64,000 nucleotides of DNA, from NCBI RefSeq assembly GCF_946151055.1, contig NZ_CAMGYZ010000003.1, positions 1-64,000 on the forward strand, in the 5' to 3' direction. This DNA is from Bacillus sp. Marseille-Q3570. Its GTDB lineage: Bacteria; Bacillota; Bacilli; Bacillales; Fictibacillaceae. A program made the position numbers and the translations under genes. This document shows positions 34,646-42,825 of this stretch, one piece after another. The notes beneath the pieces were generated by a model. That model worked only from the letters and a program-made list of their open reading frames with translations. It had not been told where the DNA came from and made no database searches. Numbering within the stretch: position 1 is the stretch's first letter; each line of letters opens with the position of its first letter.

Positions 34646-34692
34646 AAAAAGGACCGATTTCCATTGGGTGGAGATCGGCCTTTTCTGTTTTT
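34646..34692 (+). terminator. Terminator of ars module 1
   Basis: AAAAAGGACCGATTTCC pairs with GGAGATCGGCCTTTT around ATTGGGT (with two mismatches), followed by CTGTTTTT. Confidence 0.85.
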
Positions 34693-34739
34693 AGATAAAA
34701 TTGGTGGTGGAGGGTGGATTTTGTAGTACTAAAGTTATG

Positions 34740-34970
34740 AATTGCACAAGATTGGGCTAAAATTGTACAAGATCGAAGGAGAATTGCATAAGCTTGTAGC
34801 GAAATTGTTCAAGATCGAGTGAGAATTGTACAAGATGGAATCAGAATTCGCTCAATCTAAGGTTGAGTAGCTCTAGTTTAGGGTTAAAATGCTCCTCTTA
34901 TAGATAAAATTGCTTGAACTAGAGGCAAAGCTACTCAATTCAAGGACAATAATAGCTCGATCCTGCCACA
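34740..34970 (+). repeat. Eleven-unit 21-bp periodic array, core AATTGTACAAGAT
   Basis: AATTG (or a near form) begins at 34740, 34761, 34782, 34803, 34824, 34845 and 34908, all in register with a 21-base step. Units at 34866, 34887, 34929 and 34950 keep the register but shift to GCTC-containing words (AGTAGCTC, AAATGCTC, AGCTACTC, TAATAGCTC). It fills the gap between the ars module 1 terminator and arsP. No reading frame with a ribosome site is present. Confidence 0.9.
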
Positions 34971-35017
34971 GTTTTGCGCTAACACCAGCAATAAACTCAA
35001 CTAGCCACTGCTCATTA

Positions 35018-35884
35018 TCAAATCAGATAAAACACGAATCCTGAAATCGTTGACATTGTGATGACGGACAGGACGAAAGTGATGACGAGTTCTTTCTTGA
35101 AAATCGATTTAAGTAAAATCACTTCCGGAAGACTTGCACCTGCAGAACTGATCAGCATCGCCATGACTGGTCCCAGCGCCATCCCCTTGGCAATCAGGAT
35201 CTGTGAAATGGGAATCATGCTCGATAAGCGGATGTAGAGCGGGACCCCGACGATAGCTGCAATTGGTATGAGCCACCAGGCGTCTTTTCCAAAAACACCT
35301 GAAATCCACTCGGTCGGGACAGTCCCGTGGATGACAGCTCCAATCCCCGCGCCAAGAAGTAAATACGGGTACACACTTTTCATCAAATCCCATGTTTCTT
35401 TAAATGCCAACTGGAAATTGAATTTCTGGTTTTTCTCATTATATCCTGACATGACGACGTTTTTAATTGCTCTTTCGAATCCTAGTGCACCAAGGGTAAA
35501 GCCCATTAACACAGAGAATACAGATGTTAATATGGTGTAGATGATTGTAACTTTCCAGCCGAGAATTACACCCATGATCGTTAAAATTGTTGGATCAAGG
35601 ACAGGTGAAGCGAATAGGAAAATCATGACGATGTTGAAGGGAAGTTTCTGCTTCAGCATATTGACGACAACAGGAATTGTTGAGCATGAGCAAAATGGTG
35701 TAATGAAAGCGAAGAATAAAGCGAAAATGGCGGCTAGAAATTTGTTTTTACCAGTTAGCTTCTTTTCGATTTTTGCATAAGGGATATAACCTTGGAGAAG
35801 ACTTATGACAAAAGAGATGACGACGAATAGCACAGTCAATTCAAATGCAATCCATAAAAAGTTTTTCAAAGTTTCCATCCACAT
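35018..35884 (-). CDS. arsP: ArsP-like permease (organoarsenical efflux)
   Basis: This 288-residue membrane protein of the DUF318/ArsP family has about eight helices, with FITPFCSCSTIPVV (the Cys-rich TPFCSCS motif that is the family mark) near residue 65 and FASPVLDPTILTIMG. ArsP members export trivalent methylated or aromatic arsenicals. AAGGA lies 11 bases before ATG 35884. It follows arsR2 on the same strand but has its own operator. With ArsI nearby, the cell has two answers to organoarsenicals. Confidence 0.85.
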   Translation of the reverse strand: MWMETLKNFLWIAFELTVLFVVISFVISLLQGYIPYAKIEKKLTGKNKFLAAIFALFFAFITPFCSCSTIPVVVNMLKQKLPFNIVMIFLFASPVLDPTILTIMGVILGWKVTIIYTILTSVFSVLMGFTLGALGFERAIKNVVMSGYNEKNQKFNFQLAFKETWDLMKSVYPYLLLGAGIGAVIHGTVPTEWISGVFGKDAWWLIPIAAIVGVPLYIRLSSMIPISQILIAKGMALGPVMAMLISSAGASLPEVILLKSIFKKELVITFVLSVITMSTISGFVFYLI

Positions 35885-35918
35885 GGGGGGATCATCCTTT
35901 TCATTTTTAATTTTATCA

Positions 35919-35942
35919 ATTAATCAAAAAAAATTGATTAAT
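35919..35942. promoter_or_regulatory. ArsR2 operator before arsP
   Basis: ATTAATCAA-AAAAAA-TTGATTAAT is a perfect 9-6-9 inverted repeat between the arsR2 terminator-like hairpin and the arsP start. Confidence 0.8.
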
Positions 35943-35950
35943 CAGGTGGA

Positions 35951-35977
35951 AAGAAAACCTTCTGTTAACAAGAAGGT
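35951..35977 (-). terminator. Terminator-like hairpin overlapping the arsR2 stop
   Basis: On the minus strand ACCTTCT-TGTTAAC-AGAAGGT is followed by TTTTCTT. It includes the last codons and stop of arsR2, and may separate arsR2 from arsP transcription. Confidence 0.6.
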
Positions 35978-36285
35978 CTGAATAAGCAGCAAAGTTCCGC
36001 AGAAAGCAAGTGGTTCACTTCATCTTGTTTCAATTTATAGTAACTCCATGTACCGCGCGTTTCTCTTGTAATGATCCCAGCATCCAGCAAAATCTTCAGA
36101 TGGTAAGAGAGTTTCGATTGCGGCATCTCCATCATTTCAACAAGATCGCAAACACAGATTTCGCTCTTCTGGGTAAGAAGGTACATCAACTGGAGTCTTT
36201 TCTTGTCCGCAATCGCTTTGAATTTGGCTTCATATCTTTCAAATGTGCGAGGAAGGGATTCATCTACAAGTTCGATTTGTTTCAT
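35965..36285 (-). CDS. arsR: ArsR-family arsenite repressor (module 2)
   Basis: This 106-residue winged-helix protein has SEICVCDLVEMM as the Cys-based arsenite site in the recognition region, PQSKLSYHLKILLDAGIITRETRGTWSYY as helix-turn-helix and wing, and a Cys-rich tail ELCCLFRPSC that may add ligands. ATG 36285 follows GAGGTG by six bases; an upstream ATG-like start at 36321 has no site. It is divergent from the Cys-rich peptide genes and most likely binds the five AATCAA-N6-TTGATT sites. Confidence 0.92.
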   Translation of the reverse strand: MKQIELVDESLPRTFERYEAKFKAIADKKRLQLMYLLTQKSEICVCDLVEMMEMPQSKLSYHLKILLDAGIITRETRGTWSYYKLKQDEVNHLLSAELCCLFRPSC

Positions 36286-36298
36286 GTCAATCACCTCG

Positions 36299-36314
36299 AT
36301 CAAAAAAGTTTGAT
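36299..36314. promoter_or_regulatory. ArsR2 operator at its own start
   Basis: ATCAA-AAAAGT-TTGAT lies 14 bases upstream of the arsR2 ATG, covering the leader and ribosome-site region. Confidence 0.7.
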
Positions 36315-36321
36315 TAATCAC

Positions 36322-36433
36322 AGTATATTATGGGGAAAGTAGAAATGCAATTATTAAATCAAAAAAAATTGATTTTATAGTTGCAAAATCGAAACCACAA
36401 GAATATAATCTAATTAATCAATAAAAATTGATT
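36322..36433. promoter_or_regulatory. Divergent promoters and two operators of ars module 2
   Basis: The minus-strand promoter has TTGCAT (rc 36345-36350) and TATACT (rc 36322-36327), 17 apart. The plus-strand promoter has TTGCAA (36381-36386) and TATAAT (36404-36409), 17 apart. Operators AATCAA-N6-TTGATT lie between them (36357-36374) and after the plus-strand -10 box (36416-36433). Confidence 0.8.
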
Positions 36434-36451
36434 TAAGGAGGGCAATAAGTG

Positions 36452-36646
36452 ATGATGAATTTCTATTCAATCGAAACAGAAGTGAAGTATCGGAAGGAAC
36501 AACTGAATAAAAGCTTGCCAAGGGTTCATACGAACGAGCAACAAACTGCCTGGTTCAAGTTGAAAGAGCTGTATTCCAGATTCACCTCTCCAAAAACAAC
36601 TTTGGAGTCTCGCTCGAAATGTAATTATGAAAGTGTCTGTTGCTAA
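36452..36646 (+). CDS. Small peptide with C-terminal Cys cluster, ars module 2
   Basis: The ~64-residue product has a helical charged body and ends SKCNYESVCC, with three cysteines in the last eight residues. AAGGAGGG lies nine bases before ATG 36452. It is the first gene after the ArsR2-type operator and promoter. The Cys tail suggests binding of trivalent arsenic or a related thiophile, which is inference. No family is recognised. Confidence 0.6.
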   Translation: MMNFYSIETEVKYRKEQLNKSLPRVHTNEQQTAWFKLKELYSRFTSPKTTLESRSKCNYESVCC

Positions 36647-36661
36647 TTTTTTTGAAATTAA

Positions 36662-36679
36662 AATCAAAAAAAATTGATT
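36662..36679. promoter_or_regulatory. ArsR2 operator before the CC-repeat peptide
   Basis: AATCAA-AAAAAA-TTGATT lies 15 bases upstream of the next start codon, between the two small genes. Confidence 0.75.
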
Positions 36680-36694
36680 AAGGAGATGAATAAC

Positions 36695-36862
36695 ATGATT
36701 CAATTCATTAAAAAGGTATCTGGTAGTGGTAAAGGGAAAGAAAACGATTGCTGTGGAGTAGAAATCAAGGAAGTATCAGTGGAGGAAAGCGACTCTTGCT
36801 GCGGTAGTTCTGAAGAGGAAACATGTTGCGGATCAGAGAAAGAAGCAGATACTTGTTGTTGA
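36695..36862 (+). CDS. CC-repeat peptide, probable metalloid-binding
   Basis: The 55-residue product begins MIQFIKKVSGSGKGKE and then carries four vicinal cysteine pairs (NDCCGVE, DSCCGSS, ETCCGSE, DTCC) spaced by 9-17 acidic and serine residues. The eight cysteines in 31 residues resemble a metallothionein-like sink. ATG 36695 follows AAGGAG by nine bases. Control by an ArsR-type operator directly upstream supports a role in arsenite binding or hand-over to ArsP. This is inference, as I know of no characterised homologue. Confidence 0.7.
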   Translation: MIQFIKKVSGSGKGKENDCCGVEIKEVSVEESDSCCGSSEEETCCGSEKEADTCC

Positions 36863-36875
36863 TTAACATACGTAA

Positions 36876-36903
36876 AGGGTGCCGAGGTCGGCATCCTTTT
36901 TCC
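36876..36903 (+). terminator. Rho-independent terminator
   Basis: AGGGTGCCGA-GG-TCGGCATCCT is followed by TTTT, ending the Cys-rich peptide transcript. Confidence 0.85.
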
Positions 36904-36905
36904 GT

Positions 36906-36989
36906 TTAAAGAAAGTATAAATACTTTCTTCAATATAAGGGCTAAGGCACAGCCAGCGATAAGGCTTGGCAAAGCCCAAGTTTTATTTA
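36906..36989 (+). repeat. R1 element
   Basis: This copy has left end TTAAAGAAAGTAT, hairpin to ATACTTTCTTCAATATAAGGG, middle AAGGCTTGGCAAAGCCCAAG and right end TTTTATTTA (one change). It lies after the ars terminator, upstream of the amylase promoter region. Confidence 0.85.
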
Positions 36990-37083
36990 CATTACTTTAG
37001 CCAAAGCCTAATGCTTACCAGGATTTCTTTATTTATGTCATTGGTCCCATATAAAGTATTTTCAACATTCTGTATAATATAAT

Positions 37084-37145
37084 GAAAACGGTTGCACAAG
37101 TTGTTAGCAACCGTTCTTTTTACACAGTTGTGAAAACGGTTGCAC
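37084..37145 (+). promoter_or_regulatory. Paired operator/cre sites before the secreted amylase
   Basis: GAAAACGGTTGCAC occurs at 37084-37097 and 37132-37145, 48 bases apart, with an inverted GCAACCGTTC at 37107 between. The words resemble LacI/CcpA-family sites. A TATAAT (37073-37078) precedes the first, but no good -35 box was seen. The AACGGTTGC/GCAACCGTT pair can also form a 9-bp stem. Confidence 0.6.
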
Positions 37146-37182
37146 AACCTATTGTGAGAATAAAAATGAAAGGGGTATGATT

Positions 37183-40100
37183 GTGAGAATACGACGTTCG
37201 AAGACTTTTTTGTTGTTCATGGTGTTTCTCTTGACCGTGCAGATATTTTCAGGGCTACAGCCTTCTAACGCTGATGCCGAAGAACGGACAGTACGGTTAG
37301 TAGGTAACTTTGGCGAAGAGGGGGATGATACATATTGGAACCCAGCATCTGACGAGTTGAAGATGACGGATGCAGAAAGCGGGAAGTATTATTTGAAAAA
37401 GACTTTATCTCCAGGTACCTATGAATATAAAGTTGCCATCAACGGCAGTTGGGATGAAAATTATGGTGCAGATGGCGAAGCGGGTGGTCAAAACATGTCC
37501 TTTACACTAGAGGAAGAAAAAGAAGTCCTCTTTGTCTACAATGACGAGACGCATGTGACGACCACCATGACCGAGGATCGACTACCACGTCTGGCCGGAA
37601 CGATCCAATCAGCAATAGACGCGGGAAGTGACTGGTCTCCGGGTACCTCTACTGCGATTTTAGAGGATGACGACCACGATAACAACTACGAATTCACAGC
37701 CAACGTTCCAGCAGGAAACTATGAATTCAAGGTCGTTATAGGAAATGATTGGGGCGAAGAGTATCCCGGCGAAAACGTCAAGTTGAACGTAACGCATGAT
37801 CAAGAGGTGACCTTCTTTTATAACCATGAAACGAAGGAAGTGACGACAAGCAACCAAACTTCCGGTCCCGATGGCCTCATCAAGTCAGACAAGCTCTATC
37901 ACAATACTTGGGATGAGCTGTACCGAAAGCCTTTCGGTGCGATTGAGACCGGAAAAGAAGTGAAACTGCGATTTGAAGCGGAAAAAGGTGATTTGACTGG
38001 AGCTAACCTTCTTTTAAAAAATCAGACTTCTGGAAATTCGAATTTGATCAAAATGGAGAAGATCGGATGGACAGATATCGAGGGAAAAGGGGAGCGGGAA
38101 TACTGGGAAGCGACGTTCACTCCTGAGGAAAAAGGGGTCTACGGGTATAAATTCATTGCCATTGATGGAAAAACCTCAAAAGAATACGGGGAAGATACAG
38201 CTCAGGGGAACACGGGACGTGCTGGTGATAATGTACTTGATTTCTTCCAGCTGACCGTCTATGATCCTGGGTATAAAACACCTGATTGGATGAAGGAAGC
38301 GGTCGTCTATCAGATTTTCCCTGACCGCTTTTATAATGGAAATCCAAAAAATGACGATGCAAAAGAACATGCACGGGGCGATGAACCGATTGAGCATCAG
38401 GAGTGGGACGAGCTACCTGATAATCCGAGACTTGAAAGTAAATCAGATTATGAGGGAGATGGAATCTGGAGCAATGATTTCTTTGGAGGAGACATCAAAG
38501 GAATTCATGAAAAGCTTGATTACATCCAGTCACTCGGGGTAAATACGATCTATCTCAACCCTGTGGCACACGCGGCTTCGAACCATAAATATGATGCGAC
38601 GGATTTTAAAGCTGTCGATCCGATGTTCGGTTCACCGAAGGAGTTCAAGAAGTTCACCCAAGAATTGAAGAAACGGGATATGCACCTCATTCTAGATGGC
38701 GTGTTCAATCATGTAGGTGACGACTCGATTTATTTCGACCGTTATGGAAAATATGAGACGGTCGGCGCTTATGAGTATTGGGCACGAATCTATGATTATA
38801 TGAATAAGGATGGTTTTTCGGAGGAAGAGGCAAAGGCAAAAGCTGAGGAAGAATTTCTTGCTGAAGGACAGGTGTTCAGTGAGTACGGGTTCCATAATTG
38901 GTTTAATATCGAGAATGATAAAGTGGAAGAAGGGACCCCGAATGAACGATATGACTACCAGGCCTGGTGGGGATTTGATAGTCTGCCAGAAATTGCATCA
39001 GTCCCTGGGGATGCTGTCCCTTATGATTCTGAACTGAATAATGAAGAGTTTGCGGACTACATCATGTACGATAAGGATTCTGTATCTAAATCCTGGTTGA
39101 AGCGAGGCGGATCCGGTTGGCGTTTGGATGTTGCCAATGAAGTTGATCCAGAGTTTTGGAGAGAGTTCCGTACGGAGATTAAAGATACGAAAACAAAAAC
39201 AAAGGATGATCCGTTGATTCTTGGGGAAATCTGGGATGATGCGTCCAAGTACTTCCTTGGTGATCTCTACGATTCAGTGATGAACTACAGATTCCGTGGT
39301 GCGATGCTTGATTACTTACGGAACGGCAATGCTGGGGATGCAGCTAATCAACTGAACGCCATCAAGGAAGACTACCCTGAAGAGGCATTTTACAACCTGA
39401 TGAACTTGATGGGTTCACACGACACAGCTCGAGCAGTCTTTTTGCTCGGAAATGGATCTGAGAATGCTGAACGGGCAGAGTTTGACGCAAATTATGATCA
39501 TGAACTGGGTGTCGAACGATTGAAGCTTGCTGCGATCTTCCAATTCGGTTACCCTGGAGCGCCGACGGTCTATTACGGTGATGAAGCAGGCCTTACTGGC
39601 TCCAAGGATCCGGATGACAGGCGGACATACCCATGGGGCGGAGAGAATGAGGAGCTGATCAAGCACTACCAGAAACTCGGTAAGATCCGTGAGCAGCATC
39701 AGGATCTTTTTGCACATGGTGATCTGAAGAATCTTCACTCTGAAGGAGATGTCTTCGTCTATGGACGGAGTCTTGATAAAAAGGCGGGGCTTGTGGCGAT
39801 CAACCGCGGAAATGAAGAGAAGACAGTCGAAGTGGATGTGAAAGACTTCGCTCTTAATGGGGTAGATTTTAAAGACCAGCTTTCGGAAAAGAATGTTATA
39901 AAAGTTGGAGATGGAAAAGTGACATTGACGATTCCAGCTATGAGCGGTCAAATGTTTGTCTCAAAAAATGCGAGGATTAAACCACCTGCCACAGTCAATG
40001 ATTTGAAAGTTGAAGAAGGTGTAGGCTCAGCTACGCTTTCCTGGTCTGGAAAAGCAGAACAATACAATGTGTATATGACGAATATTGAAGGAGCTCTTTA

Positions 40101-41526
40101 TAAGAAGGTTGAAACCACAACAGATAATTCAGTCAAAATCGACGGACTTGATAACGGGAGGAAGTATTATTTTTCTGTGACCTCTGTCGATCAACATGGG
40201 AATGAATCGGGTAAAACCGCAACCGAAGAGGTGGTTCCGCATATTCCATTGACTGAAGGTTCTTATACCATCAATGGGGTATCGGAATTGGAATCTTCAG
40301 TCCTTGATTTAGCTGAACCGAAGACGGTAGAATCGAGCATTTCAGTAGGTGATTTTTCAGCAGATGATCTCGTTGAAGGACTTCAAGCTCAATTGCAAGT
40401 TCGTACTCCTGGTTCTGAAGAGTGGGAAATGATTGATGCTCGTTATGCTGGGCAAGATGGTGGCGCGAATCACTTTTCAGCAGAATTTTTACCTTTGGAA
40501 GTCGGTGACTATCAATACCGTTATGCCTATACGACGGACCTTGGACGAAATTGGGTTTATTCTGAAGAACAATCGGTAACAATCTCGAAATCTGAAGATG
40601 AAACGTCGCCGGTTGATTCGGTCAATTTGGAGCAACCGACACAGGAATCCGGACAGGTCAATTTGAACTGGAGTTTGGAAAATCCTGATGATCCTTACAT
40701 GATTGCGATTCTCCGGGATGGTGTCGTGATTGATAAGATTTGGGATCCGGAAGCGATCAGTTATCAAGATCTGAGTGTTGAGAACGGTAAGGAATATTCC
40801 TATGTTGTTCGCGTCTATGATCAGTATGGAAATTTTAAGGATTCCAACGCTGTAGCAGTCACTCCAGATATCGTCATGGTAGAAGTGACGTTCAAGGTGG
40901 GCGCACCGGATTATACACCGCTTGATACGAAAATCACCATGCCAAACAGCTTGAATGGCTGGAATACAAGTGCGTGGGAGATGAGCCGTAATGGGGCGGT
41001 GACACCGGATTGGGAATATACAGTTGACATGCAAGTCGGGGAAGTATTGACATATAAATACGTGAAGGGCAACTCCTGGGACAAAGAAGGCCTCGCTGAC
41101 CACACGCCAGATGACCCGACTGACGATGATATCAGTTATTATGGTTACGGGGCACCAGGAACAGACCTGAAAGTCATCGTCGAAAATCAGGGCAATAACA
41201 AAATGGTGGTGGAAGATACGATTGTGCGATGGATCGACCAGCCGGTTGTCATCACCTCACATGCAGATGGACAGAAGGTAACGGATAATCGTGTAGAATT
41301 AAGCGGAAATGCGATTAAGGAAGGTGTGCTCACCATCAATGGGGAACAGGTAACTGTCAATGAAGATCTGAGTTGGAGACACGAAGTCGATCTTTCTGAC
41401 GGAGAGAATGTATTTGACATCCACATCGAACCGACAGACGAGAATAAATCAGAAATCTTCAACAACGACGCAGGTTCAATCGCCAAAAACACCAAAGACA
41501 TCACCTTCAAACTGATGAAAGAATGA
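37183..41526 (+). CDS. Secreted multidomain GH13 amylase/pullulanase-like enzyme
   Basis: This ~1,447-residue exported enzyme has a signal peptide (RIRRSKTFLLFMVFLLTVQIFS) and two N-terminal X25-type beta domains of pullulanases. A CBM34-like domain precedes the GH13 barrel from about residue 365 (EAVVYQIFPDRF). Catalytic sites are GWRLDVANEV (nucleophile), LILGEIWDD (acid/base) and NLMGSHDTAR. Fibronectin-like modules, a CBM20-like starch-binding part (NGWNTSAWEMSR) and an Ig-like end follow. It should degrade starch, pullulan or cyclodextrins outside the cell. GTG 37183 is preferred, as AAAGGGG is seven bases upstream; ATG 37177 is too close. Confidence 0.88.
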   Translation: MRIRRSKTFLLFMVFLLTVQIFSGLQPSNADAEERTVRLVGNFGEEGDDTYWNPASDELKMTDAESGKYYLKKTLSPGTYEYKVAINGSWDENYGADGEAGGQNMSFTLEEEKEVLFVYNDETHVTTTMTEDRLPRLAGTIQSAIDAGSDWSPGTSTAILEDDDHDNNYEFTANVPAGNYEFKVVIGNDWGEEYPGENVKLNVTHDQEVTFFYNHETKEVTTSNQTSGPDGLIKSDKLYHNTWDELYRKPFGAIETGKEVKLRFEAEKGDLTGANLLLKNQTSGNSNLIKMEKIGWTDIEGKGEREYWEATFTPEEKGVYGYKFIAIDGKTSKEYGEDTAQGNTGRAGDNVLDFFQLTVYDPGYKTPDWMKEAVVYQIFPDRFYNGNPKNDDAKEHARGDEPIEHQEWDELPDNPRLESKSDYEGDGIWSNDFFGGDIKGIHEKLDYIQSLGVNTIYLNPVAHAASNHKYDATDFKAVDPMFGSPKEFKKFTQELKKRDMHLILDGVFNHVGDDSIYFDRYGKYETVGAYEYWARIYDYMNKDGFSEEEAKAKAEEEFLAEGQVFSEYGFHNWFNIENDKVEEGTPNERYDYQAWWGFDSLPEIASVPGDAVPYDSELNNEEFADYIMYDKDSVSKSWLKRGGSGWRLDVANEVDPEFWREFRTEIKDTKTKTKDDPLILGEIWDDASKYFLGDLYDSVMNYRFRGAMLDYLRNGNAGDAANQLNAIKEDYPEEAFYNLMNLMGSHDTARAVFLLGNGSENAERAEFDANYDHELGVERLKLAAIFQFGYPGAPTVYYGDEAGLTGSKDPDDRRTYPWGGENEELIKHYQKLGKIREQHQDLFAHGDLKNLHSEGDVFVYGRSLDKKAGLVAINRGNEEKTVEVDVKDFALNGVDFKDQLSEKNVIKVGDGKVTLTIPAMSGQMFVSKNARIKPPATVNDLKVEEGVGSATLSWSGKAEQYNVYMTNIEGALYKKVETTTDNSVKIDGLDNGRKYYFSVTSVDQHGNESGKTATEEVVPHIPLTEGSYTINGVSELESSVLDLAEPKTVESSISVGDFSADDLVEGLQAQLQVRTPGSEEWEMIDARYAGQDGGANHFSAEFLPLEVGDYQYRYAYTTDLGRNWVYSEEQSVTISKSEDETSPVDSVNLEQPTQESGQVNLNWSLENPDDPYMIAILRDGVVIDKIWDPEAISYQDLSVENGKEYSYVVRVYDQYGNFKDSNAVAVTPDIVMVEVTFKVGAPDYTPLDTKITMPNSLNGWNTSAWEMSRNGAVTPDWEYTVDMQVGEVLTYKYVKGNSWDKEGLADHTPDDPTDDDISYYGYGAPGTDLKVIVENQGNNKMVVEDTIVRWIDQPVVITSHADGQKVTDNRVELSGNAIKEGVLTINGEQVTVNEDLSWRHEVDLSDGENVFDIHIEPTDENKSEIFNNDAGSIAKNTKDITFKLMKE

Positions 41527-41531
41527 TTGAT

Positions 41532-41641
41532 GGTGCCAGGTACACATTGGGAACCCTTATGCAGCAACGGTTCTTTTTGGGTGCCTGGCACCGTTTTGAA
41601 TTCGGTGGGGGAGTAGGCATCTGAATCGGTGCCAGGCACCA
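41532..41641. repeat. 48-bp periodic palindrome array (GGTGCCAGGCACC), copy 1
   Basis: Palindromes GGTGCCAGGTAC, GGTGCCTGGCACC and GGTGCCAGGCACC are centred at 41538, 41586 and 41634, exactly 48 bases apart. The array separates the amylase and DedA genes. Confidence 0.85.
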
Positions 41642-41726
41642 GTGCACTTATTGTTTTGAATTTTCGCGGTAGGGGAAGTATGATAAGAAGATAAATGGAG
41701 TTGAAGTTCGTTTAAAGGAGCATGTG

Positions 41727-42350
41727 ATGGAGAGTTGGTATACAGAGTTCATTGAGCATTATGGGTATTTTGGCATCTTCCTTATAATGGCTTTGGAAAA
41801 TCTTTTTCCCCCGATCCCTTCTGAGGTGGTGCTGCCGTTCAGTGGGTTCGTCACGACAACCACAGACCTGCACATCATCGGTGTCATCTTAGCCTCGACT
41901 GCCGGATCGGTATTTGGGGCTATCGTGCTTTATGGCGTTGGATTGCTTCTGGATGTTGAAAATTTAGAAAAAATGATTGATCGCTGGGGACACATTCTCC
42001 GAGTGAAAAAGAAGGATGTAAGACGTGCAGATGACTGGTTCGATCGTTATGGAAAATGGACGGTTTTCTTTGGAAGGATGATGCCATTTTTACGAAGTGT
42101 CATTTCCATCCCTGCAGGTATGTCGAACATGCCATTTGTCTTTTTCATCGTTCTCACAACACTCGGAACGATCATTTGGAATATCCTCCTTGTAAGCATT
42201 GGGGCTGCACTCGGTGACAATTGGACAGGTATCATCCAGTATGTAAAGCTTTATTCGAAAACAATCTATATCGTACTTGGCATCGGTGCCATCCTGTTTA
42301 TTGCCTGGTACGTGCAACATAAAAGGAAAAAGAAGAATAATTCTCAATAA
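41727..42350 (+). CDS. DedA-family membrane protein
   Basis: This 207-residue protein has the DedA/VTT layout: LENLFPPIPSEVVLPFSGF near the N-terminus, FFGRMMPFLRSVISIPAGMSNM in the middle, and late helices with a lysine-rich tail (KRKKKNNSQ). DedA proteins flip lipid carriers or phospholipids (UptA and PetA types in B. subtilis); which lipid this one handles is open. AAAGGAG lies six bases before ATG 41727. Confidence 0.9.
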   Translation: MESWYTEFIEHYGYFGIFLIMALENLFPPIPSEVVLPFSGFVTTTTDLHIIGVILASTAGSVFGAIVLYGVGLLLDVENLEKMIDRWGHILRVKKKDVRRADDWFDRYGKWTVFFGRMMPFLRSVISIPAGMSNMPFVFFIVLTTLGTIIWNILLVSIGAALGDNWTGIIQYVKLYSKTIYIVLGIGAILFIAWYVQHKRKKKNNSQ

Positions 42351-42426
42351 ATCGATGGTCTTGGAGGTCGTCTTTTTTTAGGCTTTTTACTAAAGGCTGT
42401 TTTCGCAAACGTTGTTGCACTTGCAC

Positions 42427-42513
42427 TTAAAGAAAATATAAAATACTTTCTTCAGTATAAGGGCAACTAAGGCTCGACCTACAAAAGGCTTGGTCTCGCC
42501 AAGTTTTCTTTAA
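42427..42513 (+). repeat. R1 element inside an R2 unit
   Basis: The 87-bp R1 starts TTAAAGAAAATATAAAATAC and ends CCAAGTTTTCTTTAA, with perfect TTAAAGAAA/TTTCTTTAA ends. The flank before it (TTTTCGCAAACGTTGTTGCA) and after it (GTCGTTGATTTCTGCT) belongs to R2. Confidence 0.9.
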
Positions 42514-42800
42514 GAGTCGTTGATTTCTGCTTCAGGTGCTCTCTTTCCGCGGGCATAAGAAAAGCGGAAGCGACCCACTTAGTCACGCCGGTCACTGGAG
42601 GACTGACGAGGAGTCTCGAACCTAACAAAGACTTGGTTCTGCGTGGCCTCACTCATAAGGATGTCGATCAATGTATCGACCGCTGCAAGAAAGTTTGAAG
42701 TGATCCAAGTGACTGGTCGCTGAGCTAAACATCACATTTCTGAATGCGGGGTCTCACCTGTCCCACTGATCCCGAAGGAGTCTCGTACCTTGCTCTCCAG
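42514..42800 (+). repeat. R2 repeat, diverged copy
   Basis: It shares TTGATTTCTGCT, CTTTCCGCGGG, GGAGTCTCG and ACCTTGCTCTCCA with the copies at 47.5 and 60.6 kb. The middle is different (GGTCTCACCTGTCCCACTGA). It is GC-rich and not coding. Confidence 0.75.
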
Positions 42801-42825
42801 AGGCTGTCCAATAAGTCCCTAAAAT

